A DNA stretch of 64,000 nt from Symsagittifera roscoffensis (lineage: Eukaryota > Xenacoelomorpha > Acoela > Convolutidae), in the NCBI RefSeq assembly GCF_963678635.1, contig NC_087063.1:64959290-65023289 (forward strand), read 5' to 3'. Shown piece by piece: positions 1 through 10,089 of this stretch. Position numbers and translations under genes: made by a program. Under the pieces are notes generated by a model that was not told the DNA's origin, searched no databases, and saw nothing but the letters and a program-made list of their open reading frames with translations. The number at the start of each line of letters is the position of its first letter. Position 1 is the first letter of the stretch.

Positions 1-3000
1 AACGAACACAAGGTTCTGCAGTAGGTCGGGTCCTACTAGCAACGATTTGTTCAATGACGTACCGTGGAATTTAGACGCTCCGTTAAGGACACGCCTCACT
101 TTACCAGGTTTGTTTGGGTTCACCACGGGATGGTGAGGAAGATACCACTCGCGTATGCTGCGGTTCGAAAAATTATGGGGAGGAACTTGAATCACGTATC
201 CTTTACTCAAATCATCTTCGATAGTTTTTGAGTATTGATCCCTTAAGTGAGGATCTTTCGCTAAACGTTTTTCCAACGATTTTAACTGAACCAAAGAGGA
301 ATAGTAATTATCTGGTAACATGATAGATTCGTCTGCCCAAAGCATACCTACAACGTATCTTGATCCATCGTGGACGGTGGAGGAACCAAGTATTTTAGCC
401 GCCCTTTTGTCTTCGGCTGAACGGGAATCGACCTGTTTGTAGGCTCCGTATGACTCTATTTCATACCAGCGTTTGATTTGACAAGCTAGTTCGGTATCAT
501 CCGTATTGCACTTGAAACAAGTAGAAAGGAAACCAGTAGATGTCGGCATTGGGCCGCTCAAGACCCAGCCTATTGGAAGGCGAACCGCGACGGGCGATGT
601 GTTTGGATCGGCCTCACTCTTGAAATACTCCTCAGGCCGAATAGCATGGAAGGAGTCTTGACCAATTATTAAGTCTACATCGGCGTAGCTGTACACAATT
701 GGTTTGATTGGAGCAAGGTACGGATACTTGCTCTGTAATGCAGGGATGTTGACGGTATCGGTACCGACTTTAAGTTCATCCTTGACAAATGCGGTTAATT
801 CGAATATGTATTCGAATCCATCGAAGTTAGAAGATACCTTCATCTGAACTTGTTTCGTTTTAACAACAGTCGTTGTGTTAATACCATTTACTGTGAGATC
901 CAAATCTTTTCCTGAAAGATTCAGACATTTGACTAATTTAGCCGATATCCAGGAATGACTAGATGCTGAGTCACACAATGTTAAACAATCAGCACTCTGG
1001 AAATCGGTGGAAACTTGGAGCTTGATTATGGGCAGTAACCCTTTCGATGTTATGATTGATGATTGGTCGTTCGAGATTGCGCAACTTACATCCAACGGAA
1101 CGGGATTAATGTCTGCATGATTCGAACTTGCGTTTGGTATATTCTTGCTGAATGATTTTCGATCAGCGTTTGTGCTCGCTTTATCCGGCTCTGCATTAGA
1201 TCTTGGTTGACCAGCGTTGGGTCTTGTATGGCTATCATTTTTGTCCGGATTTCGACTAGGAAAAACACGTTCAGCCCCATGGAGAAGTACACTATGGGTG
1301 CTAGTGCAACCTGGTTTGGTGCATTTCTTTGCTCTGGGACATTGCCGGAATGCGTGGTTCCCTTGTAAGCAGGAGAAGCACAATTTGTTTTCCGCAGAGA
1401 ATTTCGCACGTTGTGTTGGAGTTTTCTCCTTAAACACAGAACACTTCCACAAGGCATGTTTCCCCTTGCAGAGGATACAAGAAGGATATTCAAACTTTTT
1501 CAAAACTGTACTTGTCGAGGCAAAAACTCTCGTTACAGCTTTAGTTTTGGATGGCTCTTCGACTTTGGGCTTTCCAGGCATATTTTTCATTTGCTCATGA
1601 GCTTCTGCTTTATCCTTTAACCAATTGTTAAAGTCAATTAGGTTGGGGCGTGACCAATTACGTTTCACGACAAAAAGTGACCACGATTCTCTCATGTTTG
1701 GTGGAATTTTCGAAAGAGCTTGATTTAACAAAGAGACGCTTTTCAAATCTTCTTCATAATCAAGAGACCTAAAGACAGCCACTAGACTTGAAATGGTCAT
1801 CGAGAAGCTAATGATGTTCTCAGAGTTGTGCATTCGAAGCTGCGGGAAACTGGACAACTTATCAAGGTGGGCCGTAATTACGTTTTGTGGCTTGCCAAAC
1901 TTTCTTTCTAGAGTTTTCAGAGCATCTTTATACATTCTTCCACTGTATGCGAACTCTGCTATGGCTGACTTAGCTTTTCCCGTAACTAATGTTTTTAAAT
2001 AAGTCAACTTCACATCATCGCTTAGGGACGCTGCGTCTACAGTACTGCAAAATTGGCCAAACCATTCGTGCCATTGGAGCGGGTTGCCATCGTACTGGGC
2101 CAGCTTCCATTCTGGAAGGGGATCCTTCTTTGAGACTGACAGAGCTTGGACTAAGTCTTTCAGTGTAACGGCTTGCGGTTGGGGAACTGGTTGCAACGAC
2201 GGTAATGTGTTGCTAGGATCAGCTGCAAAAGGTTGCTGCTGATATATGTAAGTGTTTTCAGCCGATGCGTCGTGATTGGGAAACCCATAGTAAACGGTAC
2301 CACCACTTGATGCGTGGGGGAATTGTTGCTGAGATATTGGCGTTACGGATGAAAAAACACCAACAGATGGGTTTGTGTTACCATCACTTGTTACCCCAGT
2401 GATGCATTGGGTGACTGCGGGTGTCCACTGTGACATTAGTGGCAAGTTGGGCTGACTAATAACGGCAGGCTGTCCGCTAAACGGATTGTTCACTGACGCA
2501 GGGTTGCTATACACGTTATGTGATAGCAAGTTTTGATTTCTGCAGATTAAATTTGCAGGTGGTTGTGACACAATGTCATGGGGGGTGTATCCAGAGTATT
2601 GATTGGAGATGGCGGGCATGTTTCCAACAACTCGGGAATCGTTATTGAAGTTGTTGACGGGGATATGTTGAATGGAAGACAAAGGATGAGGTACAGAGAA
2701 GTAACAGCATACCGGAGTATTGGTAGCTGCTGTTCCAGCTGGATTAAAAAATGATGATGTATTGTTTTCGCAAAGTGTAGCGTTATTGGAAATAAGCAAC
2801 GACTGCGTTTCGTGCTCAGGATTAGTGGATACAGCGTGCTTGATTCCATCGCCATCGCTGAAGGAGACGGTTGGTTGATAGGGATAACATTGTTGATCAC
2901 AATCAAAAGTCCGATTCGGCAACGATCGCCGAGGTGAAGTTTCCGCTGTGGACACATTTCTGTGTTGATGCGAACCACTTTCTATATTTATACAGTTTTC

Positions 3001-3840
3001 AAACTTTGAAGAAGACGGAATTACCTTGGGTCCTTTTTGGTTTTCTAATGCATGATCAACCCAATCGTTTACCCTGTCAGAACGACGATCAACCGAAGAC
3101 GCCAGCTCGAGATGCTGATCTATTTCAGACTCTTCGAGGTATTCAGTTTCAACCATTTTTGCTTCAGCTACTTTAATACGATTTTCTTCGCTTAATCGTT
3201 CCATTTCAAGCCGACTTTTTTCGATTCGTAAACGATGTTCTTGCTCTTTACGGTCAATTTCAAATTTAATTTCTTGTTGTTTTCGTTCCATCTCAATCAG
3301 ATGCTGTTGCTCTTCGATGATGGCTTCCTGTTGTTTCAGTCTTAAGGTTGCTTCGTGTTGTTTTTCCAACTCTTCTCGCTTCATCTTCGCTAGGAGCAGC
3401 TCTTTGCGGCGCTCACTGGGGGTCAATGATTTCATTGAGCTTTGCTTACTCGACCCGGATTTTGCCGATTTTGATGAAACTTTTGATCGAATAGTTTCAC
3501 TGACGCAGACCTCTGAAGCTTGATTAGATTCCATATGAGCGCGAGCCTTACCAGTTACTTCATCGTTAACTTTAACTATCCTATCCCACCATGCAGCCAA
3601 CTCCGTTAATAATTTGCTATGGTTATCGGTTTTATTAGCTAATATCACAAGTTCATCATTTTTAGCCAATGCTTTTTCGAGAATACTCTTGCAAGATTCA
3701 ATTAAGGCGTTTATTTTTGTTTTCCGAATTGGTCCCTCTAAACTCTCAGTTATGCGACTGTGAACTACGGAAAGCTCATTTTCTAGTGATGTTCGACCAT
3801 TCATCAATCGTCGATATTTTAACTCAATTTGTTCTGTCAT
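1..3840 (-). CDS. gag-pol: BEL-1 Gag-Pol polyprotein, C-terminal part outside window
   Basis: The frame starts at ATG 3840-3838 and I find no stop down to base 1, giving 1,280 codons. Seen in order: a charged coiled-coil-like stretch around residues 150-235 (runs of K, E, Q and R), a long Ser/Thr/Pro/Asn-rich region, a capsid-like part containing WKLAQYDGNPLQWHEWF, two zinc knuckles near residues 788 and 820 (CX2CX3HX4C and CX2CX4HX4C), a BEL-type protease motif LCDSASSHSWI near 955, and the start of reverse transcriptase with EWYLPHHPVVNPNKPGKVRR near 1230. The catalytic YxDD, RNase H and integrase lie off the edge. Gag packages the RNA and Pol copies and integrates it (family knowledge). 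The open frame suggests a young or active copy, but integrity of the rest is unknown. Confidence 0.92.
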   Translation of the reverse strand, partial: MTEQIELKYRRLMNGRTSLENELSVVHSRITESLEGPIRKTKINALIESCKSILEKALAKNDELVILANKTDNHSKLLTELAAWWDRIVKVNDEVTGKARAHMESNQASEVCVSETIRSKVSSKSAKSGSSKQSSMKSLTPSERRKELLLAKMKREELEKQHEATLRLKQQEAIIEEQQHLIEMERKQQEIKFEIDRKEQEHRLRIEKSRLEMERLSEENRIKVAEAKMVETEYLEESEIDQHLELASSVDRRSDRVNDWVDHALENQKGPKVIPSSSKFENCINIESGSHQHRNVSTAETSPRRSLPNRTFDCDQQCYPYQPTVSFSDGDGIKHAVSTNPEHETQSLLISNNATLCENNTSSFFNPAGTAATNTPVCCYFSVPHPLSSIQHIPVNNFNNDSRVVGNMPAISNQYSGYTPHDIVSQPPANLICRNQNLLSHNVYSNPASVNNPFSGQPAVISQPNLPLMSQWTPAVTQCITGVTSDGNTNPSVGVFSSVTPISQQQFPHASSGGTVYYGFPNHDASAENTYIYQQQPFAADPSNTLPSLQPVPQPQAVTLKDLVQALSVSKKDPLPEWKLAQYDGNPLQWHEWFGQFCSTVDAASLSDDVKLTYLKTLVTGKAKSAIAEFAYSGRMYKDALKTLERKFGKPQNVITAHLDKLSSFPQLRMHNSENIISFSMTISSLVAVFRSLDYEEDLKSVSLLNQALSKIPPNMRESWSLFVVKRNWSRPNLIDFNNWLKDKAEAHEQMKNMPGKPKVEEPSKTKAVTRVFASTSTVLKKFEYPSCILCKGKHALWKCSVFKEKTPTQRAKFSAENKLCFSCLQGNHAFRQCPRAKKCTKPGCTSTHSVLLHGAERVFPSRNPDKNDSHTRPNAGQPRSNAEPDKASTNADRKSFSKNIPNASSNHADINPVPLDVSCAISNDQSSIITSKGLLPIIKLQVSTDFQSADCLTLCDSASSHSWISAKLVKCLNLSGKDLDLTVNGINTTTVVKTKQVQMKVSSNFDGFEYIFELTAFVKDELKVGTDTVNIPALQSKYPYLAPIKPIVYSYADVDLIIGQDSFHAIRPEEYFKSEADPNTSPVAVRLPIGWVLSGPMPTSTGFLSTCFKCNTDDTELACQIKRWYEIESYGAYKQVDSRSAEDKRAAKILGSSTVHDGSRYVVGMLWADESIMLPDNYYSSLVQLKSLEKRLAKDPHLRDQYSKTIEDDLSKGYVIQVPPHNFSNRSIREWYLPHHPVVNPNKPGKVRRVLNGASKFHGTSLNKSLLVGPDLLQNLVFV

Positions 3841-4007
3841 TTTGATTACTTTTAAACTTGTTCACTTCTACTCAACCGCTCAACTGCTCAGTTTGAGAGA
3901 GAAAAAAAAAGAAGAATAATTAATTTAAGACCTTATATTTAGTATTAATAAATACATTCTGACTCATTAAACAATATCACACCTTAGAGAAGCAATTTAT
4001 TTAACTC
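3841..4007 (-). other. Spacer between BEL-1 accessory ORF and gag-pol
   Basis: These 167 bases separate the stop of the upstream ORF from the gag-pol start. The region is A/T-rich with a purine run near 3899-3915. The two ORFs are in different frames here, whereas the equivalent pair in BEL-2 shares a frame but is split by two stops. Stop readthrough is therefore not a conserved expression mechanism. Confidence 0.6.
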
Positions 4008-4607
4008 CTAGTGCTGCTCAGCATTTCTTCTGTTTCGATTAGCTTGCCGCTTGCGTTTTCCTGGCTTAGGAGTATTTTTCTTTGAAATAATATACTTCAA
4101 ATTCTTGCTATAACGCCTAAGGATCGTAAACGTTTTCAGTTCTAGAGAGGGATCCTGGTGTAGTTCTAAGTACTTTTGCCCTAACTCAGTGAGGTTCTGC
4201 TTCCTTCTAGATATCAGGTCTGTTACTATATTAATAACTAATATACCTGACTCTTTCAACTTACTATATATATCTTCCGTGCCTACACGCTTACAGTAAA
4301 CGATTGCATAAATATTGCGTTTATAGTTTAAAAGAATCTTCTTAAGCTGGTTAGGAGTTAGTGCGTTAAAGTTATTACTACGGTGTCGACTAATAGAGTT
4401 ATTAACAGCGTCGTGCCAAATACCAATGTCGGTTCGGTTTAAGAGATAGTGATCAAGTTGATACTGACAAGTTTTACGGACGTTCACTGCGTTATGGTTG
4501 AAACTTAACCCGGGAATGGCTAAGCACGATTGAGATACACGCTTTTGCGAAGCGGGGGACAGTTTTTTCAAAGCGTGGTGCAGCGAGCTAGCAGCTAGTA
4601 TGAACAT
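4008..4607 (-). CDS. BEL-1 leader ORF, uncharacterised 199-residue protein
   Basis: ATG at 4607-4605, stop at 4008. I do not recognise the family. The product is about half identical to the ORF at 17921-18565 in the same position of BEL-2. Shared blocks, in order: FILxASSLxHAL at the N-terminus, PGLSxN, IWHDAxNNSISRHRSNN near residues 63-79, AIVYCxR then GTEDI near 101-112, GILVxN followed by D-x-ISxRK, and ELHQxPSLELKT followed by LRRYS. The C-terminal 30 residues are strongly basic. A small-residue serine motif after a hydrophobic strand, and a later HDxxNN block, loosely recall the block I and block III layout of SGNH hydrolases, but this is inference only. No zinc knuckle, signal peptide or membrane segment is visible. 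Conservation between two divergent elements argues that it is a functional part of the element. Confidence 0.8.
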   Translation of the reverse strand: MFILAASSLHHALKKLSPASQKRVSQSCLAIPGLSFNHNAVNVRKTCQYQLDHYLLNRTDIGIWHDAVNNSISRHRSNNFNALTPNQLKKILLNYKRNIYAIVYCKRVGTEDIYSKLKESGILVINIVTDLISRRKQNLTELGQKYLELHQDPSLELKTFTILRRYSKNLKYIISKKNTPKPGKRKRQANRNRRNAEQH

Positions 4608-4642
4608 TTAGTGATTTAAATCAACTTAAGAGGGAGGGAATC

Positions 4643-4717
4643 AAGCAAACCGCGACCTGACCTCCCGCAACACCCTGAGCTAACAAGGTTGTAGCAAAAG
4701 GTAAGACGATTTGCTTA
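4643..4717 (-). promoter_or_regulatory. BEL-1 leader RNA hairpin
   Basis: On the minus strand AAGCAAATCG (4717-4708) pairs with CGGTTTGCTT (4652-4643): ten pairs including one G-T. The enclosed loop carries CTCAGG followed by GTGTTG. The two hairpins before the BEL-2 leader ORF have loops with CTCAGG and later GTGTTG at nearly the same total length (79 versus 75 nt). All three sit shortly upstream of the leader ORF start, here by 35 nt. Confidence 0.55.
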
Positions 4718-4789
4718 ATAATACGCTACGGGTCTGGACTACGGCTAATTTTATCCAATTGAACTAGTTTAGTTAGCTGCACCACGTTT

Positions 4790-5300
4790 CAAGAATAAAC
4801 CCGGCGTTTTTTCAGATTTTTTTTTTTTTTTTTTTCGAAAATTTCGGATTTTTTCCAAAAATTTTCCAAAATTTTCCGAAAATTTTTTTTTTTTTCCACG
4901 TTTTCACCCAACGGTTCAAGTTCCAACAATAACCTGATGCGTTTGCGAAATTTTGATTTTTTTTTTTTTTTTTTTAAGTCCAAAACTTGGGGCAAAAAAC
5001 TCGACTCGGTCGTTTAAATTAAATTATTATGAAACTAGGCGCTTTGCTGAATAATTTGCAAAACTTTAAAATTTTTGAAAAAAAAAAAATCAAAAATTTT
5101 CAATTTTTTTTTTTCCAAAATTTTTGGCCTTTTTTTTTCGATACGGTGTTGAGCTTAGAAACACGGTGTTAGGATAACGTAATTAAGGTTTATGAGGCCG
5201 GTTTTTTCCTAAACCCACAAAAAATTTTCTGATCGGGTTTTGGTATAGAGAAAAATTGGGGGTTACGATTTTGCCATCAAAAAACCTCGCACCAGAATTT
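4790..5300. other. Low-complexity A/T tracts in BEL-1 leader
   Basis: Several long T runs (for example 4818-4836 and 4959-4975) and A runs interrupt otherwise non-repetitive DNA. ORFs predicted here consist only of lysine and phenylalanine runs and are not credible genes. The segment lies between the hairpin and the minisatellite of the BEL-1 leader. Confidence 0.6.
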
Positions 5301-5499
5301 AAAGCATCAAATCAGCAAGTTAGCACAAATGGATAAAGTTTTGGTTTTTTAGTCTTACAAGTTTTGTAGAGGCGTTCACCGGTAGAATCCAAATTCCACA
5401 GAAAACTTCGAGTGTCGAGAAAAAATGGGTGTCCACAATCCACAATCAGGATACCTGAAAAGGCCTCCCCTTCTCCTAACTGGGACGTTTCGGACACTC

Positions 5500-6345
5500 G
5501 GGTCTTTTCTGACAATCGGGTCGTTTCGTCCAATTGGGCCGTTTCGGCCAATTGGTCACCTTCTGACAATTTTCGGCTAATTGGACACTTCTGGCCAATT
5601 CGGCATCTTCGGGCCACTTTCGGCTATTGCACAATTTCTGCCAATTGGGTCAAGTTTGGACAAATGTCGACTAATTGGACAATTTTGGCCAATTCGGATA
5701 CTTCAGGGCAACTTTCGGCTAATTGCACAATTTCGGCCAATTGGGTCGTGTTTGGACAAATATCGGATAATTGGACACTTTCGGCCACTTGGGATACTTT
5801 AGGGCAACTTTCAGCTAATTGCACAATTTCGGCCAATTGCGTCGTTTTTGGACAAATTTCGGCTAATTGCACAATTTCGGCCAATTGGGTCGTGTTTGGA
5901 CAAATTTCGGCTGATTGCACAATTTCGGCCAATTGGGTCGTGTTTGGACAAATTTCGGCTAATTGCACAATTTCGGCCAATTGGGTCGTGTTTGGACAAA
6001 TTTCGGCTAATTGCACAATTTCGGCCAATTGGGTCGTGTTTGGACAAATTTCGGCTAAGTGCACAATTTCGGCCAATTGGGTCGTGTTTGGACAAATTTC
6101 GGCTAATTGCACAATTTCGGCCAATTGGGTCGTGTTTGAACAATTTTCGGCTAATTGCACAATTTCGGGCAATTGGGTCGTCTCTGGAAATTTTCGGCTA
6201 ATTGGTCACTTTCGGCCAATTGGGTCGTCTCTGGAAAAATTTCGGCTAATTGGTCACTTTCGGCCAATTGGGTCGTCTCTGGAAAAATTTCGGCTAATTG
6301 GTCACTTTCGGCCAATTGGGTCGTCTCTGGAAAAATTTCGGCTAA
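5500..6345. repeat. 48-bp minisatellite in BEL-1 leader
   Basis: Units contain CGGCCAATTGGGTCG and CGGCTAATTG. The best-conserved block is about 5820-6150. A variant block with GTCACTTTCGG and GTCTCTGG, also 48 bp, runs to about 6345. Because 48 is divisible by three, long ORFs stay open in several frames on both strands. These are by-products of the repeat and are not annotated as genes. A second short tandem (CTGGAATATCGTCCGGAATA) follows at 6355-6450. Confidence 0.9.
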
Positions 6346-6442
6346 TTGGGTTGTACTGTCCGGAATATCGTCCTGAAAATCCTCTGGAATATCGTCCGGA
6401 ATATCGAGTCCTGAAAACCCTCTGGAATATCGTCCGGAATAT

Positions 6443-6463
6443 CGAGTCCGGGTCGGCGGACCA
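6443..6463 (-). promoter_or_regulatory. BEL-1 primer-binding site
   Basis: On the minus strand the site begins TGGTCCGCCGACCCGGACTC. Its complement reads as a valid tRNA 3' end: T-loop GAGT, T-stem CCGGG, seven-base acceptor TCGGCGG, discriminator A, then CCA. An acceptor stem CCGCCGA/TCGGCGG fits a tRNA-Tyr-like molecule, but the identity is inferred. It lies three bases from a TG that would be the plus-strand edge of the LTR at 6467. Confidence 0.6.
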
Positions 6464-6466
6464 AAA

Positions 6467-7000
6467 TGTGCCGCACTCTCGTATCCTGTAAGATCTAAAA
6501 AACCTGGTTCAACATCTGTAAATTATCGGCAATTTAAACAGATAATATGACAATATAAAGATAATATAAAATAAGGCAAACATCAGTTTAACATTTTCGG
6601 TTAACATGTTATCGAACGGTTTTTTTCAACAACTTCCAAAATCTATAAACATTTTGATGGCAAACTGACCTTAATCGGACAAACCAGTAGTTTTCAAGGC
6701 CTTTTGTCTAAGCAAATCTAATTTTAGCTTTTTCACTTTCGCGCTATAATGACGTCATTAATTTAAGCGCGAACATTTATCTTAAGTCTTTTTCAGAACT
6801 GTATAAATTTTATGACTAAAAAACATGTTCATCATCCTGAAGAGCAGTTTTGTCGACTCTAGGAATACATAGCAGAGTTTTAAGAATACCAGCAACCAAC
6901 TTATGAAAAATTTGATTTGCTGGAAAAATTATTACAAATTTAACGGTCATTTTTCAAAAGTGATGCAAAAACTTTCAGAAGCAAAAAAAATCTATCATGA
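6467..7000 (-). other. BEL-1 5' LTR, far end undetermined
   Basis: The plus-strand sequence starts TGTGCCGC at 6467, so the minus-strand LTR would end in CA as expected. Without the second LTR in the window its length cannot be set. The right coordinate given here is a guess based on the 450-bp LTR of BEL-2. Confidence 0.4.
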
Positions 7001-8440
7001 TTTAAAAAAAAAAACATCCTCTTGTGGTTTACGGAATCGTTTACTATGATTTTCTGTGCTCGAGGTCATTTTTTTCCTACAAGTTTCGTTTAATACACTT
7101 GCAATTTCGGATATTTTAAATAAAATTTCGGTTCACTCAAAAATACATTGTCAATTTGAATTACAAGCAACATTGCATAAATTACTAGCAACATGGACTT
7201 TTACAACACGAAAGCCAAAAATAGCGCATAGATAGGGAAATTCTAGCAACTTGGTCGTTCTGAGCCTTATATCCGAAAAGAAACTCATAATGGAACTTCC
7301 ATAGTCATATGGAAGTTCCATAGTGTTATTCTGGTATGAACGATGTTTTTCTAGTGCAATTTTATATGAGTGCAAGGTTAGTTGTATAGCAAGATCGAGG
7401 GTTATAAATAACAAAAATATGTTTGTAAAAACGGAATTTGAATTCAAAGTGCTTTCTGTCGTGGTTCAGTATCCTATGGTTCGTTGAATCCATTATTTGA
7501 GCATCTGTACATTCAATTTGTAACGTCATTGATCAGTGCTTTGATGCAATGATAAAATCGGGTTCTAGACAAACAATCAGATTATTTTTATCATCTTACA
7601 ATGCCTTCAAAAACATTCTGTAATGCATTTGCTAGTCGTAAGATGATGCCATCGTGCAGAAATATCAAGACGAGCTTTCAATTTGGAAGCAAAAACCTTT
7701 ACTTTCATCGAGCACTTTTGATAGAGCCCAAAAATTCCCTGAAACCATTTAAACCCGCTAATTCCCTGAAATAAACGTTTACTAGAGTCGTATTTTATCT
7801 TTAAATTGGGTGAATCTTAAACATTCTAAAAAATTATAACCCGCTCCTTTTTTAAATTTTGCGGTGCTTTAGACAAATCAAGAACGTTCACCTTATCTTG
7901 CTTTGCTAATTATCTTCGACCAATCATATTTGAGGCTTCTTTGTTATTGGTAAAAATTACCTTTACCTCCTATTTATTTTATTATACTTTTTACGCGTTC
8001 AGCGTAATATCGGAAAATTCATTTTTTTAAAATAAAAAAATGTCTGTATGCTCATACCAGCACCAATGATTAAGTCCTAACTTTTTATTCGAATATTTGC
8101 GTGAAAGGCGGCATCTATCCTGCTTCAATTGCATCAATTTAAAATAGCTTTCATAGCAAATGAAGATTTCCGAGGTAATATTGAAGGAGGGGATCTAGAA
8201 CTTCCTAATCGTAAGCTGGTCTCAAGAATTGTCTTAAATTTTATCGATTTTGTCTGTCCATAATTTATTGAACTATTTCCATTATGAACAAAATACAAGC
8301 GACAATGCTGCTGCTCAAAGGCGTAAATTTCTTGGACGAAAACTAGTTTACTCATAAAAGTATTGATTTTTGTTTTGTGGATATTTATTTTTGTTTAACC
8401 TGAAATACAAGACTTTTATCTGATAAATTTATTTGCGATA
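7000..8440. other. No supported gene
   Basis: AT-rich DNA. Open frames here are short, without recognisable motifs, and I do not support any as genes. The only structure that stands out is a 14-bp inverted repeat at 7290-7321. Confidence 0.5.
7290..7321. repeat. Perfect 14-bp stem, 4-base loop palindrome
   Basis: ATGGAACTTCCATA, loop GTCA, then TATGGAAGTTCCAT. The match is perfect on both arms. The stem is too short for a microRNA precursor, and it could be a protein-binding site or a short hairpin. Confidence 0.75.
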
Positions 8441-8446
8441 TTTGAA

Positions 8447-8525
8447 ATGAAGTTCGCAACTTTCGATACTGTAGCAGTAGGATTCCAGTTCCTGTATGGA
8501 ATCATTTGCGTCTTCGGAATTTGCG
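8447..8525 (+). CDS. Candidate first coding exon, GPCR TM1-like
   Basis: ATG at 8447 opens 26 codons followed by a strong splice donor, G/GTAAGTGAG, at 8526 (phase 1). The peptide is short, and its second half FQFLYGIICVFGICG is hydrophobic and resembles the first transmembrane helix of class A (rhodopsin-like) receptors, where a G-x-x-G-N pattern is usual. The donor would fall exactly where the next codon begins. I could not find convincing downstream exons by eye, so this may be an isolated chance match. Alternatives are a short membrane-peptide exon or non-coding DNA. The donor match and start context are seen directly; the receptor reading is inference. Confidence 0.35.
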
Positions 8526-10080
8526 GTAAGTGAGACTTTTAATATCAATATTATCCCCAATGCAGTCACTAAAATCGTTCACTAAAATCGTTTTTCAAAA
8601 TCGTTCATGAAGAGCTTGTGTTCTCTTCCGGAGTGATACTTTTTTACATGACAAAATGATTTCAAAATCCTTTTCATAAAACGTTTTTATACCTACTCGG
8701 ATGAAATCAAGAATGAATAACACGAATCAAAAATCATAAGATACATTGGAAAACGTTTGGTTCAAATTAAGAAGTCACATGACTGCCCACTAACAAGTCG
8801 AAACTGTTTGTGGTTTTGAAAACAATTCAAATAAAATTTTTAGTTTTTTAAATCTCTCCCTCTTACTTAATATCAGCCATGAGATGATATCTTTTGCGTC
8901 CAGAAACGCACATCTTATTTGAATTAGGTTTTTCTCTTATGGCCCTCAAGTAGAAAAATAAAATTTTTAAGCATGTTCTTTTATTCGTTTATTAATCGTA
9001 ACTATATGAAGCGTTTAATGCAGTATTAGCAAAATATAAATACACTTTGCTATGAATGCACTAATGAGTGAAAAAATATCGGTTTTTAAATTGAAATAAT
9101 AATTGAGAAACGGGGCGGGTGCTAATTTTTTTCGCCAGTAGGCTGGATGGAGTGTATAGTAATAAGTACTTGGTAAATCAGCATATTTTAGTTTGTTTTG
9201 GATGTAGTTCCAGAAATAGCGTACAAATTTTATTGCCCATGCTTGAAATACAAAGGAAATGAGAAAAATTCAAGCGTTAAGTTTATAAGTATAAGGATTA
9301 TGGGTTAAAACGAAGGCTAGAAAAAGTCGGATGGCCGAATGGTTCACGAGGATTATGATTAAACCACGAATACCTATAATAAAAGCCCTTCGGCGCGGAT
9401 TTAATTCTCATTTGGCTGAATTCATAAAAAAGTTACTTAATAAATAAACAGAGAATTTGAAAAACTAGCTGAGTTTGGCTTTTTCTGACAACGAAGAGGC
9501 TGAGATCTTTTATTTCTGTTTATCTAATCATACCGATTAGTTGATCAAACATATTGATATGAAGAGCTTGTCTGAATTATTTTGAATTTTGTCAGTAAAG
9601 ACGGCGAATTATCTGAGAAAACTGTTTTTTTTCCCAATAAATGTAATTAATAATTCAAACAAATATCCGATTTTTTTGTTTTTTCTCCGTTAGTAGTTGA
9701 TTATAAATTCGAACATCCCTCCATTCCAAATAATATAAAAAGTGAAAATAAACTTGCAAGTCCGGTTGATTCTGTCAAGACTGACATCACACAGAATTTA
9801 ACGCTACCTTTGTCTCTAAAGCCATGCGTTTTTCAGTTATTGCTATGTCAGATAAACACAAAAAAAGAGCATTAAAAACTCAGGTTATTTAACTTTTATA
9901 AAGCGACCTTAAGCAATTACAAGCGTTGCATCCCTACAACCGATAGTTACTAACCCGCATTTGGGTCCTGGCATTGTGAAATTGATAAAAAAGGGATTTA
10001 TTCCGTCAATCCGTGCACTTGCTAGTGAAACTAATATTTATGCACAACAAAAAGGTTCATTTGCAACTAGGGTTGTGCAG
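8526..10080. other. No supported gene
   Basis: AT-rich sequence without motif-bearing frames or repeats that I could match elsewhere in the window. It would be intronic if the candidate exon ending at 8525 is real. Confidence 0.45.
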
Positions 10081-10089
10081 AGCAAGTAA

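Larger units (their letters stand above)
1..6466 (-). mobile_element. BEL/Pao LTR retrotransposon BEL-1, truncated by window edge
   Basis: Read on the minus strand, the order is primer-binding site (6463-6443), 48-bp minisatellite leader, a hairpin (4717-4643), a small ORF (4607-4008), and a gag-pol frame from 3840 that is still open at base 1. The domain order and motifs match the BEL-2 element in this window at roughly 60-70 percent protein identity over aligned parts, so it is a separate lineage and not a recent copy. The 3' part of pol and the 3' LTR lie outside the window. The 5' LTR should begin at 6467 and extend rightward, but its far end cannot be placed without its partner. Confidence 0.9.

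Noticed and set aside
5412-6491. Long ORFs of up to 359 codons on both strands
   Set aside because: They are produced by the 48-bp minisatellite, whose period is a multiple of three; several frames are open at once and none has an independent motif.
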